In this document: piece by piece, positions 1 through 7,547 of the stretch
Numbering within the stretch: the stretch's first letter is position 1
Layout: each line of letters starts with the position of its first letter
Position numbers and translations under genes: made by a program
Notes under the pieces: generated by a model
Seen by the model: only the letters and a program-made list of their open reading frames with translations
The model's database searches: none
Told to the model about the DNA's origin: nothing
Source of the DNA: CAZGAH01 sp964523295
Lineage (GTDB): Bacteria; Desulfobacterota; Desulfovibrionia; Desulfovibrionales; Desulfovibrionaceae
Length of the DNA stretch: 12,832 bases
Assembly: GCA_964523295.1 (NCBI GenBank)
Contig: CAZGAH010000108.1
Span: 1-12,832 of the forward strand
Direction of reading: 5' to 3'

Positions 1-2657
1 GGATCAACTACCCTTTTCCGTGAATACTTGCCATACCTGTCGGCACACCATTCCCAGACATTGCCATGCATCTGATACAAACCCCATTGATTCGGTGCCA
101 GTTCCTTGACCGGAACGGTCTGTTCCCTGTACTCGCCTTCGGGACCATTGTTGTAAGGAAAATGTCCATCATAATTGACCTGATCCGTTGTGATATTTTC
201 ACCAAAGCAGAAAGGGGTCTGTGTACCGGCCCGGCAGGCGTATTCCCATTGTGCTTCCGTGGGCAGGGTCACGTTCAGCCCCGAGTGCCGGGCATTCAAT
301 GCTTCGAGAAACTGCTGGCAATCATTCCAACTCACCCCTTCCACCGGCAACTGCCCGGCATGGGTAAATTGGCTGGGGTTTTGCCCCGTCACAGCCTGCC
401 ACAGCTCCTGCGTGCAGGCCGTATCCGCCAACCAGAATCCCTCGGTGAGGGTGACCTCGTGTTCTGTCTCGTCATCATAACGTTCAGCCTCGTCAGCCGG
501 GGACCCCATCGTGAACGTCCCTGGCCGTATCCAGCGCATCACCTGGCGCACGCCGGCGTACTCGAACGCCGCCCAGAGGCCGTATTGGTCCAGGCCATGG
601 TCCTTGGCCCAGGAAAGGTCGGGCCAATCGTTGACCAGGGCGTCACGCTCGGAACTGTTGACCCACAGGCCGTGCTCCTTTCCGCCATCGCTCAAATCCG
701 AAAAAATGCTTTGCGTACCACCAACGGCACTATCTTTCGGAAAGGCCCAAACAACAATCGATCTGTTCAGCGGCAACGTCGCGAAAAGTCCGTTCTCTCG
801 TGGCAGCGGGGACAGCGAGGCCCCGGGCGCTCCACACGATAGCGCTTCCGCCCATGGGGGCTTTTCCATGCTGTCAAAGCTCAAAACCATTTCCGACGTG
901 GAAATGGTGAATAGGCCCGACGGGGGCAGCGGCAAGGCAAGGCCGTCCTGCAGCACACGCTTGACCGTGCCGGCACCGTCGGACGTTTCCACCAGTTCCC
1001 GCGCCTTGATGGTGCCCAGCACACTGCCGGATGGAGCGGAATCGCTGCCACCCGTTTCCCCTTTCTGAAAAACGAGTTTTTCTCCGCGTTGTAAGATTCT
1101 CCAGTCACGAACCGGTGTTACCGGCTCATTGCGAAAGGCCGCCACATCCGCGTCATCAACAACAGCAGGGAATTGACCGCCTTGCTCGATTTCCTTTTGG
1201 AAGACCTCGACGATTTTCATGCGCAACGCTTTCGTCAGATCGTTGTTCTTGAGTTCGGGCAGCTGCCGCCAGGCCATGCGCCGCAACCACGCCCTGACGG
1301 CATCCGGCTCGCCCATGGCCGCGGTGCCACTGCTTAACCATCCAAGGAAAGCTCGCAACTGATCATCCATGGACACCGTGCACGGCTTGACCACATGCTG
1401 CGCCAGTCGTTCTTCCAATTGCACTTCCGGAGGCAGGAAACGGTGAAACTTCTGGATGCAACGCAGCGCGGCTTCACAAAGAGAATTCTCTATCGAGTTC
1501 TGGAAATTCCTTCTGAATTTCTCGTGCTGGCCGCGGTTGAACGAAAAAGCCAGGTAGGTTGGCGTCACTGCGGGATGCGTCCAGGCCTGTCCCTCGACGC
1601 CAACATCCGCTCCGGGAATAAGCCTGCGCAAGGCGCGCAGCAGGCGGGGTTCGACACGTACTGCCGTGGAGCACAGGGTCAACAGGATTTCAACAGTGCG
1701 ATCATCATCGCTGGCGATGTGCCCGGCGAATTGCGATCCATGTACACTGGGGCCGGGTCCCGTGTCGTCCCAGGGTACCCTGTGAAACAGGTTGGCGTGC
1801 CGCGTATCCCATAGCCTGATCGGCACGGGCATCAAGACAACGGGGCGTACGCCCTGATCCCGCAGCACTTCACCAAATCGCAGCCATTCATTCCTGTCCT
1901 GCTCTTCGCCATACGCTCCCAGGTCGGACAGGATGAGCAACGGCGTCTCCATGGGCCGCAGTTCGAACGCTGCGTTGGTCGCTGTCCGGGGATCATAATC
2001 CAGGCCGAAAGGCCCACCCCTCAAATGCGAGACTTTGAGCCGGAGTTCGCCCAAACGTGAGGTGACACCGCTCACGACCTGGTTGAAGTCGCCCCAGAAG
2101 GGAAAAAGCCGGGGCGCACTGTCCATCACAATATGCGCCCGTGCGGCCCAGATTGTGCGGACCTTACGCGGAATATGCCCGAGCAGCTCACCACGCGCGA
2201 TGCGGGCGACAGCCTTGACATCGTCGGGCTCGCGCGAAAAATGTTCCCTCCCCAGCACCGCCTTGAGAAACGGCCACACTCCGGCCCACGGCACGATGGG
2301 AGAAAACGGCGGGCCTTCTTCCTCGGTGATGGCGGGCAGCTCGCCTATGGCAGGAGGCGGCACGTCCCTGTCTTCTTGATGAGGCTTCAGGACCTCGCGC
2401 TCCTTGGCGTACCAGAACCGGGCGGTGAGCGGCAGGGAATGAAGGCTTGGTTCAGCCAGCGGCTCGGCGGGAGCGGTGTCATCCCGCTTCTTCAGATGCA
2501 GGGGCGAACGTTCGCCATCGGAATCCGCGGGTTGATATGAATAGCCCAACAATGAAGCAATCTGCTCCCGCGGCACATCCGGAAAGGCCCGAAGCAGACG
2601 CACAAGGTCGCCCCGACCGACAGCGGGGAGGCTTTCTCTATGTTCTCGCCTGGACAT
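1..2657 (-). CDS. SAV_2336-like (vWA-like) / formylglycine-generating-enzyme-like fusion protein, partial at 3' end
   Basis: The frame is open from ATG at 2657 to the window edge without a stop (885 codons), so the C-terminus is missing. Residues about 170-260 resemble SAV_2336 N-terminal-related proteins: HIVMDSAPRLFPFWGD with D179 and S180 where a vWA protein has its metal site, then LLILSDLGAYG with D245. Residues about 330-460 continue in the same style (VRVEPRLLRALRRLIPGAD). From about residue 707 an FGE/SUMF1-like domain begins (RWIRPGTFTMGSP, LPTEAQWEYACRAG, NQWGLYQMHGNVWEWC at about 856-871). The end of that domain, where true FGEs carry their active cysteines, lies outside the window, so enzyme activity cannot be judged. 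No signal peptide or membrane segment is evident, so it is probably cytoplasmic. ATG lies 2 nt after the stop of the MoxR ATPase gene and has no clear Shine-Dalgarno, which suggests translational coupling. The likely role is a partner or effector of the ATPase (inference). Confidence 0.9.
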   Translation of the reverse strand, partial: MSRREHRESLPAVGRGDLVRLLRAFPDVPREQIASLLGYSYQPADSDGERSPLHLKKRDDTAPAEPLAEPSLHSLPLTARFWYAKEREVLKPHQEDRDVPPPAIGELPAITEEEGPPFSPIVPWAGVWPFLKAVLGREHFSREPDDVKAVARIARGELLGHIPRKVRTIWAARAHIVMDSAPRLFPFWGDFNQVVSGVTSRLGELRLKVSHLRGGPFGLDYDPRTATNAAFELRPMETPLLILSDLGAYGEEQDRNEWLRFGEVLRDQGVRPVVLMPVPIRLWDTRHANLFHRVPWDDTGPGPSVHGSQFAGHIASDDDRTVEILLTLCSTAVRVEPRLLRALRRLIPGADVGVEGQAWTHPAVTPTYLAFSFNRGQHEKFRRNFQNSIENSLCEAALRCIQKFHRFLPPEVQLEERLAQHVVKPCTVSMDDQLRAFLGWLSSGTAAMGEPDAVRAWLRRMAWRQLPELKNNDLTKALRMKIVEVFQKEIEQGGQFPAVVDDADVAAFRNEPVTPVRDWRILQRGEKLVFQKGETGGSDSAPSGSVLGTIKARELVETSDGAGTVKRVLQDGLALPLPPSGLFTISTSEMVLSFDSMEKPPWAEALSCGAPGASLSPLPRENGLFATLPLNRSIVVWAFPKDSAVGGTQSIFSDLSDGGKEHGLWVNSSERDALVNDWPDLSWAKDHGLDQYGLWAAFEYAGVRQVMRWIRPGTFTMGSPADEAERYDDETEHEVTLTEGFWLADTACTQELWQAVTGQNPSQFTHAGQLPVEGVSWNDCQQFLEALNARHSGLNVTLPTEAQWEYACRAGTQTPFCFGENITTDQVNYDGHFPYNNGPEGEYREQTVPVKELAPNQWGLYQMHGNVWEWCADRYGKYSRKRVVD

Positions 2658-2659
2658 GT

Positions 2660-3650
2660 TCAGGAACGCGCATTCTTCTGCAAGGTAAAACTTTCAATGA
2701 GATTCATCAGCTCCCCGTCGCTACGGGAGCTCTTTTCGTTTTTTTGCTCCTCCTTGAGCATCGCCTCGAAAGCGCAAACAAAGTCTATGTATTCCGAAAG
2801 GCCTGGCCTGTAGGGGCCTGACTTTTTTCCTCGTTCATCCAGCACCCGTGTTGCGATGTCGTTCATTGAGCCCACGACAGGGCTCTTCTTCCCATGAGCC
2901 AGGTGCACTTCTGCTCTTTTCTTCAACCAGTCCACGACATCGTGTCGTGTTGTCATCTTGGATTCCCCGGGAAAATCCATATGCAGGACAAAACATCGCC
3001 GCAAAAAGGCTTGGGGCAGCTCGCGTTCCTCGTTGGTGGTAAAGATGATCAACGGGGCGGGGGCGTCTCCTTCCTGTTTCACGGATGCTTCGAANNNNNN
3101 NNNNGCCGGGGACAAAGAACTCCTTGTCGGCAAGAGCGCCAAGCAGGGAATTGGGCACGTCGGCGTCGGCCTTGTCTATTTCGTCTATGAGTACGACCCA
3201 GCCGGTCTTCTTGGAAGCGGTTCCGGGCTCACTCCCAATGGCCGTCATTACCTCGCCGGTCGGACAAGCACCGATTTGACATTTATTATACTGCATCAAG
3301 GCCTGCCCTGGCTGGAAAGCCCACCACAACGCGCCTGGAGAAGTATACTGTTTTCTGTCGAGAAGCTGCTTTACCGTTGCGTGGTCCACGTTGCAGGTTG
3401 CCGTGGCATCGCCAAGGCGCATGACGCCATCGAATTGCCAGAGAAGGTCATTGGGCTCGGTTTTCGCGGTGATGACTTCCGAGATGAAATGTCGCTCAAG
3501 CCTGTCCGCGGCAGCACGAGCGAGCGAACTCTTGCCAATGCCCGGCTCCCCGCGTACCAGCAAGGGGCGGTTGACAGCTATAGCCGCATTGATGGCAAAG
3601 ACGTACTTGTCATCCCAGATGTATTTTTCTTTGCGTGCGTTGTTATCCAC
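2660..3650 (-). CDS. MoxR-type AAA+ ATPase (interrupted by an assembly gap)
   Basis: AAA+ ATPase of the MoxR/CbbQ group, which typically remodels a vWA-domain partner using ATP. Visible motifs are Walker A GEPGIGKS (residues 34-41), the family segment EPNDLLWQFDGV (65-76), Walker B VVLIDEIDKA (152-161), then after the gap sensor 1 LIIFTTNEERELP and the arginine-finger segment FLRRC. The start is GTG at 3650, with AGGAGG six bases upstream and 17 nt from the stop of the preceding gene. Ten Ns at 3095-3104 follow residue 182 (...EFFVPG). The protein resumes in another frame as FEASVKQEGDAP and ends at the TGA at 2662-2660, 144 residues later. Both flanks align with one continuous MoxR protein, so the frame break comes from the gap length and not from a mutation. 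Expected length is about 330 residues, usual for the family. The stop is 2 nt before the vWA/FGE start. Confidence 0.93.
3095..3104. other. Assembly gap of 10 N inside the MoxR ATPase gene
   Basis: Ten undetermined bases separate codon 182 of the ATPase from a downstream segment in a different frame. A true gap that is a multiple of three would restore one frame. In related MoxR proteins only a few residues separate these flanks, so the missing part is probably short. Confidence 0.95.
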
Positions 3651-3667
3651 CTAACGCCTCCTCAGTT

Positions 3668-5170
3668 TTACGAAGTTTGCAATCCATTGTTTAGGAATGC
3701 ATCAATACAAAGTTCAAATTCTTCAGCAAAATCAGCCTCAAATAACTCTGATGCATTTTCACTTTCATCCTTCTGTACGAAAACAACATTGGGAATACAT
3801 TTACACATTTCATAAACGCATCTCTCACTTACTTCTGGCCCGAACACGATGACAATGCAGTCGCGATATACGTGATTCAGCATTTCTCCACCAATTTTAT
3901 TGAGTGCTCGTGCCTTCCTCTCGCTTTTGCTGTCAAGTTGACTATTCAAACTCACCGCATTCCATATTACAATGGCATTTTTCGAAATTCGATTTGATTT
4001 GTTTTCTTTGCCATTAATTCCATTTTCTACATTGCCTGAAATTCCAGTTTCTACAAAACCCAATTCACAATACCTGCTTTCTATTCTATGCAGATCAATA
4101 TCTTTATTGACAGCAAACGAGACCAACACTTCCAGGTCTTGATAGCCTTCACAATGATAATTGAATTTATAATTGTAGAACATGCCAGAGTCGTCACTAC
4201 CAACAATAGGCCTTATTGTAAACTTGTCACATTTCAAAAATGCGATGGTCAGGATAAGCAGTATTACATTGTCTTGAAAGATACCATCAACTTTAAATGA
4301 ATTATTAGTGTATTTTTTTTCATTTTCCAAAAGTCTAAAAGCATCAAATAAATCTTTCCTGATAGTTTCCAAACTGATATTTCCAACAATGAAATTCTGG
4401 AGAATTTTCCAAACATTACTGTTTTCGCCTCCACCTCTATCAGTATTTCCGCCTGCGCGACAGATGACCTCTCTGACCTGTTTGTCTCGCACAGCCAAGA
4501 CAATTTGATATAATGCAAGAATCTTTGAACTGCTTTTGCCTATTATTTTCTTCAGAGGTTTACCTTGTAAAAAGCTTTCTACAAACTCAATCTCCAAATC
4601 TTTATCTATAAAATATCGTTCTTTCGACAAATCCCTCCTCTCAATTTTTTCATTTATTGCGCGCAGGTCACTCGCAATCCACTGCTGAGCGATTCGTGAG
4701 TCATCGGTCAAGAAGTAGGTGAAGATCGGAATAAGTTGCTTCATGTTGTTGTCAAACACAGCGCCATCTTCACAATTAAAAAAAACTTTAACGCCTTCAT
4801 ATGACTTGAGCATTTTTTTGACCATTATTTCAAAATCGAATTCACAGACGACATACTCTTTACACAACTCGCAAACCAGGTTTACGGCACTATCATTATC
4901 GAAGCCATTCCAGAAATCAGACTGGATGCGCTCAGCGTTGTCGCAGGAACGTTTATATGCGCTCTTAAGTTCAGAATATCTCCAGCATCCGCTTGAGAGC
5001 TTCATTACTATTGTACGGACGATTTGCCTGTGTGGAGGGGTTATTGCGCTATCAACAATGGAACCAGCCGTCCTTCTAGCAGCAAGCTCAGCCTCAATCA
5101 AAGGCTTAAGAGAAATAATACTCGCAAGAGATCCTGCTATCCCAAGGGCTAATTCTAGTTCAGCCGTCAT
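3668..5170 (-). CDS. Unrecognised 500-residue protein, AT-rich, first gene of the MoxR/vWA-FGE operon
   Basis: I do not recognise the family. ATG at 5170 is preferred because GGAG lies seven bases upstream. The alternative TTG at 5233 overlaps the -35 element of the promoter. Residues about 5-23 (ELALGIAGSLASIISLKPL) form one hydrophobic or amphipathic helix that could touch a membrane. Residues about 30-240 look largely helical and charged. A glycine/asparagine-rich stretch (NTDRGGGENSN) and a second linker (GISGNVENGINGKENKSN) separate segments. The last 100 residues show three beta-strand-like runs, AIVIW (399-403), CIVIVFG (438-444) and VVFVQ (462-466), with helices between, which suggests a small alpha/beta domain. 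The protein is cysteine-rich (for example CELC, CVYEMCKC). Its base composition is far more AT-rich than its neighbours, which suggests a different origin or fast evolution. It lies 17 nt upstream of the MoxR gene, so it is probably an operon partner: sensor, regulator or effector (inference). Confidence 0.85.
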   Translation of the reverse strand: MTAELELALGIAGSLASIISLKPLIEAELAARRTAGSIVDSAITPPHRQIVRTIVMKLSSGCWRYSELKSAYKRSCDNAERIQSDFWNGFDNDSAVNLVCELCKEYVVCEFDFEIMVKKMLKSYEGVKVFFNCEDGAVFDNNMKQLIPIFTYFLTDDSRIAQQWIASDLRAINEKIERRDLSKERYFIDKDLEIEFVESFLQGKPLKKIIGKSSSKILALYQIVLAVRDKQVREVICRAGGNTDRGGGENSNVWKILQNFIVGNISLETIRKDLFDAFRLLENEKKYTNNSFKVDGIFQDNVILLILTIAFLKCDKFTIRPIVGSDDSGMFYNYKFNYHCEGYQDLEVLVSFAVNKDIDLHRIESRYCELGFVETGISGNVENGINGKENKSNRISKNAIVIWNAVSLNSQLDSKSERKARALNKIGGEMLNHVYRDCIVIVFGPEVSERCVYEMCKCIPNVVFVQKDESENASELFEADFAEEFELCIDAFLNNGLQTS

Positions 5171-5198
5171 TATGTATCTCCAAAACAGTATGATTTCC

Positions 5199-5238
5199 CC
5201 AGATTGTAGATTGTACCCGTAACATGCTGTCAATCTGG
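5199..5238. promoter_or_regulatory. Inverted repeat spanning the operon promoter, possible operator
   Basis: CCAGATTG (5199-5206) and CAATCTGG (5231-5238) are perfect 8-base inverted arms separated by 24 bases. One arm overlaps the -10 and the other the -35. Within it, on the minus strand, TACAATC occurs twice in tandem (5215-5209 and 5208-5202). The placement suits a repressor-binding site, but no regulator gene is in the window. Confidence 0.35.
5203..5233 (-). promoter_or_regulatory. Sigma70-type promoter of the accessory operon
   Basis: On the minus strand a perfect TTGACA (5233-5228) is followed after 19 bases by TACAAT (5208-5203), five of six bases of the -10 consensus. Transcription would begin about 25-30 bases before the ATG at 5170. 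The 19-base spacer is longer than the usual 17. A second TACAAT at 5215-5210 is too close to the -35 to pair with it. Confidence 0.6.
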
Positions 5239-5310
5239 TGGTTTCAGACTGCCGCTTCAGTTCGGTATTATGATGTTGCCAAAGCGTTTATCACCCGGAG
5301 GAGAGAAACG

Positions 5311-5503
5311 TTGGCCGGATTTGATGATAGCCTGGAACATGATATATTTCAAGGGGTATTGAATGGTCAGGGTAACCGGGAAATATTGGCGGAATCCGTG
5401 TTGGATCAGGTACGGGAAGCACAAGCGGCGAAAACGTCAGGTGCTGCCCGATACGAACGGACGGAAGAGCGGGAAGGCTACCGAAAGGGGCATAATGCAC
5501 GCA
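5311..5503 (+). pseudogene. Truncated IS256/mutator-family transposase, 5' remnant
   Basis: The frame from TTG at 5311 has a strong GGAGGAG about seven bases upstream. Its product contains ILAESVLDQVREAQAAK and then RYERTEEREGYRKGHNART. This matches the N-terminal pattern of IS256-family transposases (helical segment, then xERxxxRxGYRNGYxxRT). Only about 64 residues remain of a normal 390-410, and the DDE catalytic core is absent. Similarity stops at about 5503, directly against the stop codon of the opposing Memo-family gene (5506-5504), so a deletion or recombination joined the two. The frame is also open upstream to ATG at 5224, but that part has no similarity I recognise. Terminal inverted repeats could not be identified. 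It cannot encode an active transposase. Confidence 0.7.
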
Positions 5504-6316
5504 CTACTGTTGCACCAGCGCTCCCGCATACCCGACCACGCGGTCGAAGTCGCCGCTGGCCTGGGCGGAGGTGGCGTAGCCGGTGATTGTGGCCGACGTG
5601 GCGCCCAGGGCGTGACAGGCGGCGATGCCGACGGTCATGGGCAGGACGCCGCACATGGTAATGTTGTGGCGACGCACGGTCTGAAACAAGGCCTGGGCGT
5701 CGAGCGCGGCGATGCAGTCCAGGGCCAGGCGATCGCGCCGCGTGGCCTCCGTGTGGGAGATGAAATGGCTCATGTCCGAGCTGACCACCAGCGAAACGGG
5801 CTCTGCCTGTTGCCGCAGGGCTGCGGCCAGGGCCTTGCCCAGTTCCAGCAGCACGTCGAGCCGGGGCTCGGCCACGGCGATCGGGACGATGGTCGTCGCG
5901 GGGTTGAGACGATGCAGAAAGGGCAGGATCACCTCCAGCGAGTGCTCGCCCAGGTGCGCCTCACGATCGGCGGACAGGACAGGCGCCGCCTCGCTCAGCG
6001 CGGCCGCGAGTCCGATGTCCACGCGCAGCGAAGCGCCGGGGAAGCGCCAGGCGCCGTCAGGCCAGAGGGCCAGACGGGCGCCACGTCCGGTGTGGTTGGG
6101 ACCCAACAGAACGATGCGCTCGGCGAGCCGCGCCTGGCCGAGCGTCGCGCCGGCGATAGCGCCCGAATAGGGGTACCCGGCGTGCGGGACCATCGCCAGG
6201 AGGGTTCGCCCGGACGCCTGCGGGTCCGCCCGGGCCAGAAAGGAATCCACCTGCCGCCGGAGTTCCTCCGGATCGGCAGGATAAAACTGGCCGTGGACAA
6301 GGGGAGATCGATCCAT
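5504..6316 (-). CDS. amrB: AmmeMemoRadiSam system protein B (MEMO1 family)
   Basis: A 270-residue protein of the MEMO1 family, related in fold to class III extradiol dioxygenases. In bacteria it is often encoded beside an AMMECR1 protein and a radical SAM protein, and its biochemical role is not well established. Visible motifs are PHAGYPYSG (H45), LLGPNHTG (H75), EHSLEVILPFL (124-134), SSDMSH (179-184) and MCG (C222). H45, H75 and C222 correspond to the metal-binding positions of human MEMO1. The start is ATG at 6316, chosen for the AAGGAGG five bases upstream; the open frame extends further upstream without similarity. The protein is full length and its C-terminus looks normal, although the transposase remnant abuts its stop codon. 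It is divergent from panC. Neither AMMECR1 nor radical SAM partner is visible nearby. Confidence 0.93.
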   Translation of the reverse strand: MDRSPLVHGQFYPADPEELRRQVDSFLARADPQASGRTLLAMVPHAGYPYSGAIAGATLGQARLAERIVLLGPNHTGRGARLALWPDGAWRFPGASLRVDIGLAAALSEAAPVLSADREAHLGEHSLEVILPFLHRLNPATTIVPIAVAEPRLDVLLELGKALAAALRQQAEPVSLVVSSDMSHFISHTEATRRDRLALDCIAALDAQALFQTVRRHNITMCGVLPMTVGIAACHALGATSATITGYATSAQASGDFDRVVGYAGALVQQ

Positions 6317-6499
6317 GGCTGCCTCCTTTTCGCCCGGGAAGAATGGTGCTGTCGGCCCGGGACAACCGGACGCATACAGTACCCGGCAATTCGACGTCCA
6401 GGGGCAAGGTCGGTACGGAAACACCCGCGGCGCCCGTGGTCGGCAACTTTCCTTTTCCTGTTCACTATGAGCCCTTGTGGCCGCCGGGGCAAGCAGAAA

Positions 6500-6530
6500 T
6501 TGAACAAAATCGTCCCGGGAAGCGAATTAT
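6500..6530 (+). promoter_or_regulatory. Possible promoter upstream of panC
   Basis: TTGAAC (6500-6505) and AATTAT (6525-6530) are each four of six consensus bases, 19 bases apart, in the 281-base divergent spacer between the Memo-family gene and panC. The match is weak, and no better candidate was seen. Confidence 0.25.
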
Positions 6531-6597
6531 CGGGTTTTGATCCTGGACAATCCGGCCTGCCAAGGGTATCTACGCTCCCGTTTGCCAGGAGAAGGCC

Positions 6598-7467
6598 ATG
6601 CGCGTCGTCAATGATCCCCGCGAGTTTCAGTCACTCTGCCTGAATTGGCGTTTCGGGCAGATCAGAACCGCCCTTGTGCCCACCATGGGCTATTTTCATG
6701 CCGGGCACATCAGTCTGATGCGTTGGTCGAGGGACAACGCGGACAAGGTGCTGGTCTCGCTGTTCGTCAACCCGACGCAATTCGGCCCGAACGAAGATCT
6801 GGCCAGCTATCCCCGTGATTTCGAACGGGACCGGGCCATGGCCGAAGAGGCGGGCGCGGACGTGCTCTTTGCGCCGGAGCCGGAGGCCATGTACGCCAAG
6901 GACCATACGACGCGCGTAGAACTGGCCTCGCTTTCCGCAACGCTGTGCGGCCGGAGCCGCCCGGGACATTTTTCCGGTGTTGCCACCGTGGTGACCAAGC
7001 TGCTCATGCTGGCCCTGCCGTCGGTGGCGGTCTTCGGCCAGAAAGACTGGCAGCAGCTCGCGATCATCCGCCGCCTGGTCCGGGACCTCGATATCCCGGT
7101 ACAGGTGGAGGGACGGCCGATAGTACGCGAGCCGGATGGCCTGGCCATGAGCTCTCGCAATGTTTATCTCGGTCGTGAGGAGCGTTTCCAGGCTCCAAAC
7201 ATTCATAAGGGCTTGACGTTGGCAGCCGAACTGGTGCAAGAAGGCACTCGCGACGTCCAGACGCTTGGATGCCGGATACGTGATTTTTTTCACCAGACCA
7301 TGCCTCTGGCGCGACCCGACTACATTGAATTCGTCAATCCCCAAACGCTCCAGCCCGCAGCCGCCATCGACGACGCGGTCCTGCTTGCCGTGGTCATGGC
7401 CTTCGGCAAGGCCCGCCTCATCGACAATACGCTGCTGCAGCCGGAAAAGCCCAGCTCCCGAGTCTGA
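6598..7467 (+). CDS. panC: Pantothenate synthetase (pantoate--beta-alanine ligase)
   Basis: Joins pantoate and beta-alanine with ATP to make pantothenate, the last step of vitamin B5 synthesis on the way to coenzyme A; cytoplasmic. The 289-residue length is normal. Visible signatures are PTMGYFHAGH (28-37, the HxGH nucleotide-binding motif), LFVNPTQFGPNEDLASYPRD, GHFSGVATVV, FGQKDWQQL (146-154) and MSSRN (184-188, the KMSKS-like loop). The start is ATG at 6598 with AGGAG six bases upstream. metK follows 80 bases downstream on the same strand with no terminator between, so the two may be cotranscribed. panB and panD are not in the window. Confidence 0.97.
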   Translation: MRVVNDPREFQSLCLNWRFGQIRTALVPTMGYFHAGHISLMRWSRDNADKVLVSLFVNPTQFGPNEDLASYPRDFERDRAMAEEAGADVLFAPEPEAMYAKDHTTRVELASLSATLCGRSRPGHFSGVATVVTKLLMLALPSVAVFGQKDWQQLAIIRRLVRDLDIPVQVEGRPIVREPDGLAMSSRNVYLGREERFQAPNIHKGLTLAAELVQEGTRDVQTLGCRIRDFFHQTMPLARPDYIEFVNPQTLQPAAAIDDAVLLAVVMAFGKARLIDNTLLQPEKPSSRV

Positions 7468-7547
7468 TGGTTTCAGTTCTGCGAAGGCCCGACACCAGGC
7501 GCGCCGGCGCATTGATCACCATAGCGACCCCTTAAGGAGGACATGCA

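Noticed and set aside
2958..3815. 285-codon plus-strand open frame opposite the MoxR gene
   Set aside because: It reads through the N gap and lies opposite clear Walker motifs; shadow.
5171..5233. TTG start at 5233 extending the unknown protein by 21 residues
   Set aside because: The TTG is part of the TTGACA promoter element and would lie upstream of the transcription start; ATG at 5170 has a good Shine-Dalgarno.
5363..6643. 426-codon plus-strand open frame across the Memo-family gene
   Set aside because: It is a shadow without a ribosome binding site or recognisable motif, and runs over the panC start.
7468..7547. SAM-sensing riboswitch before metK
   Set aside because: The gap is only 80 bases and shows none of the conserved SAM riboswitch core sequence.
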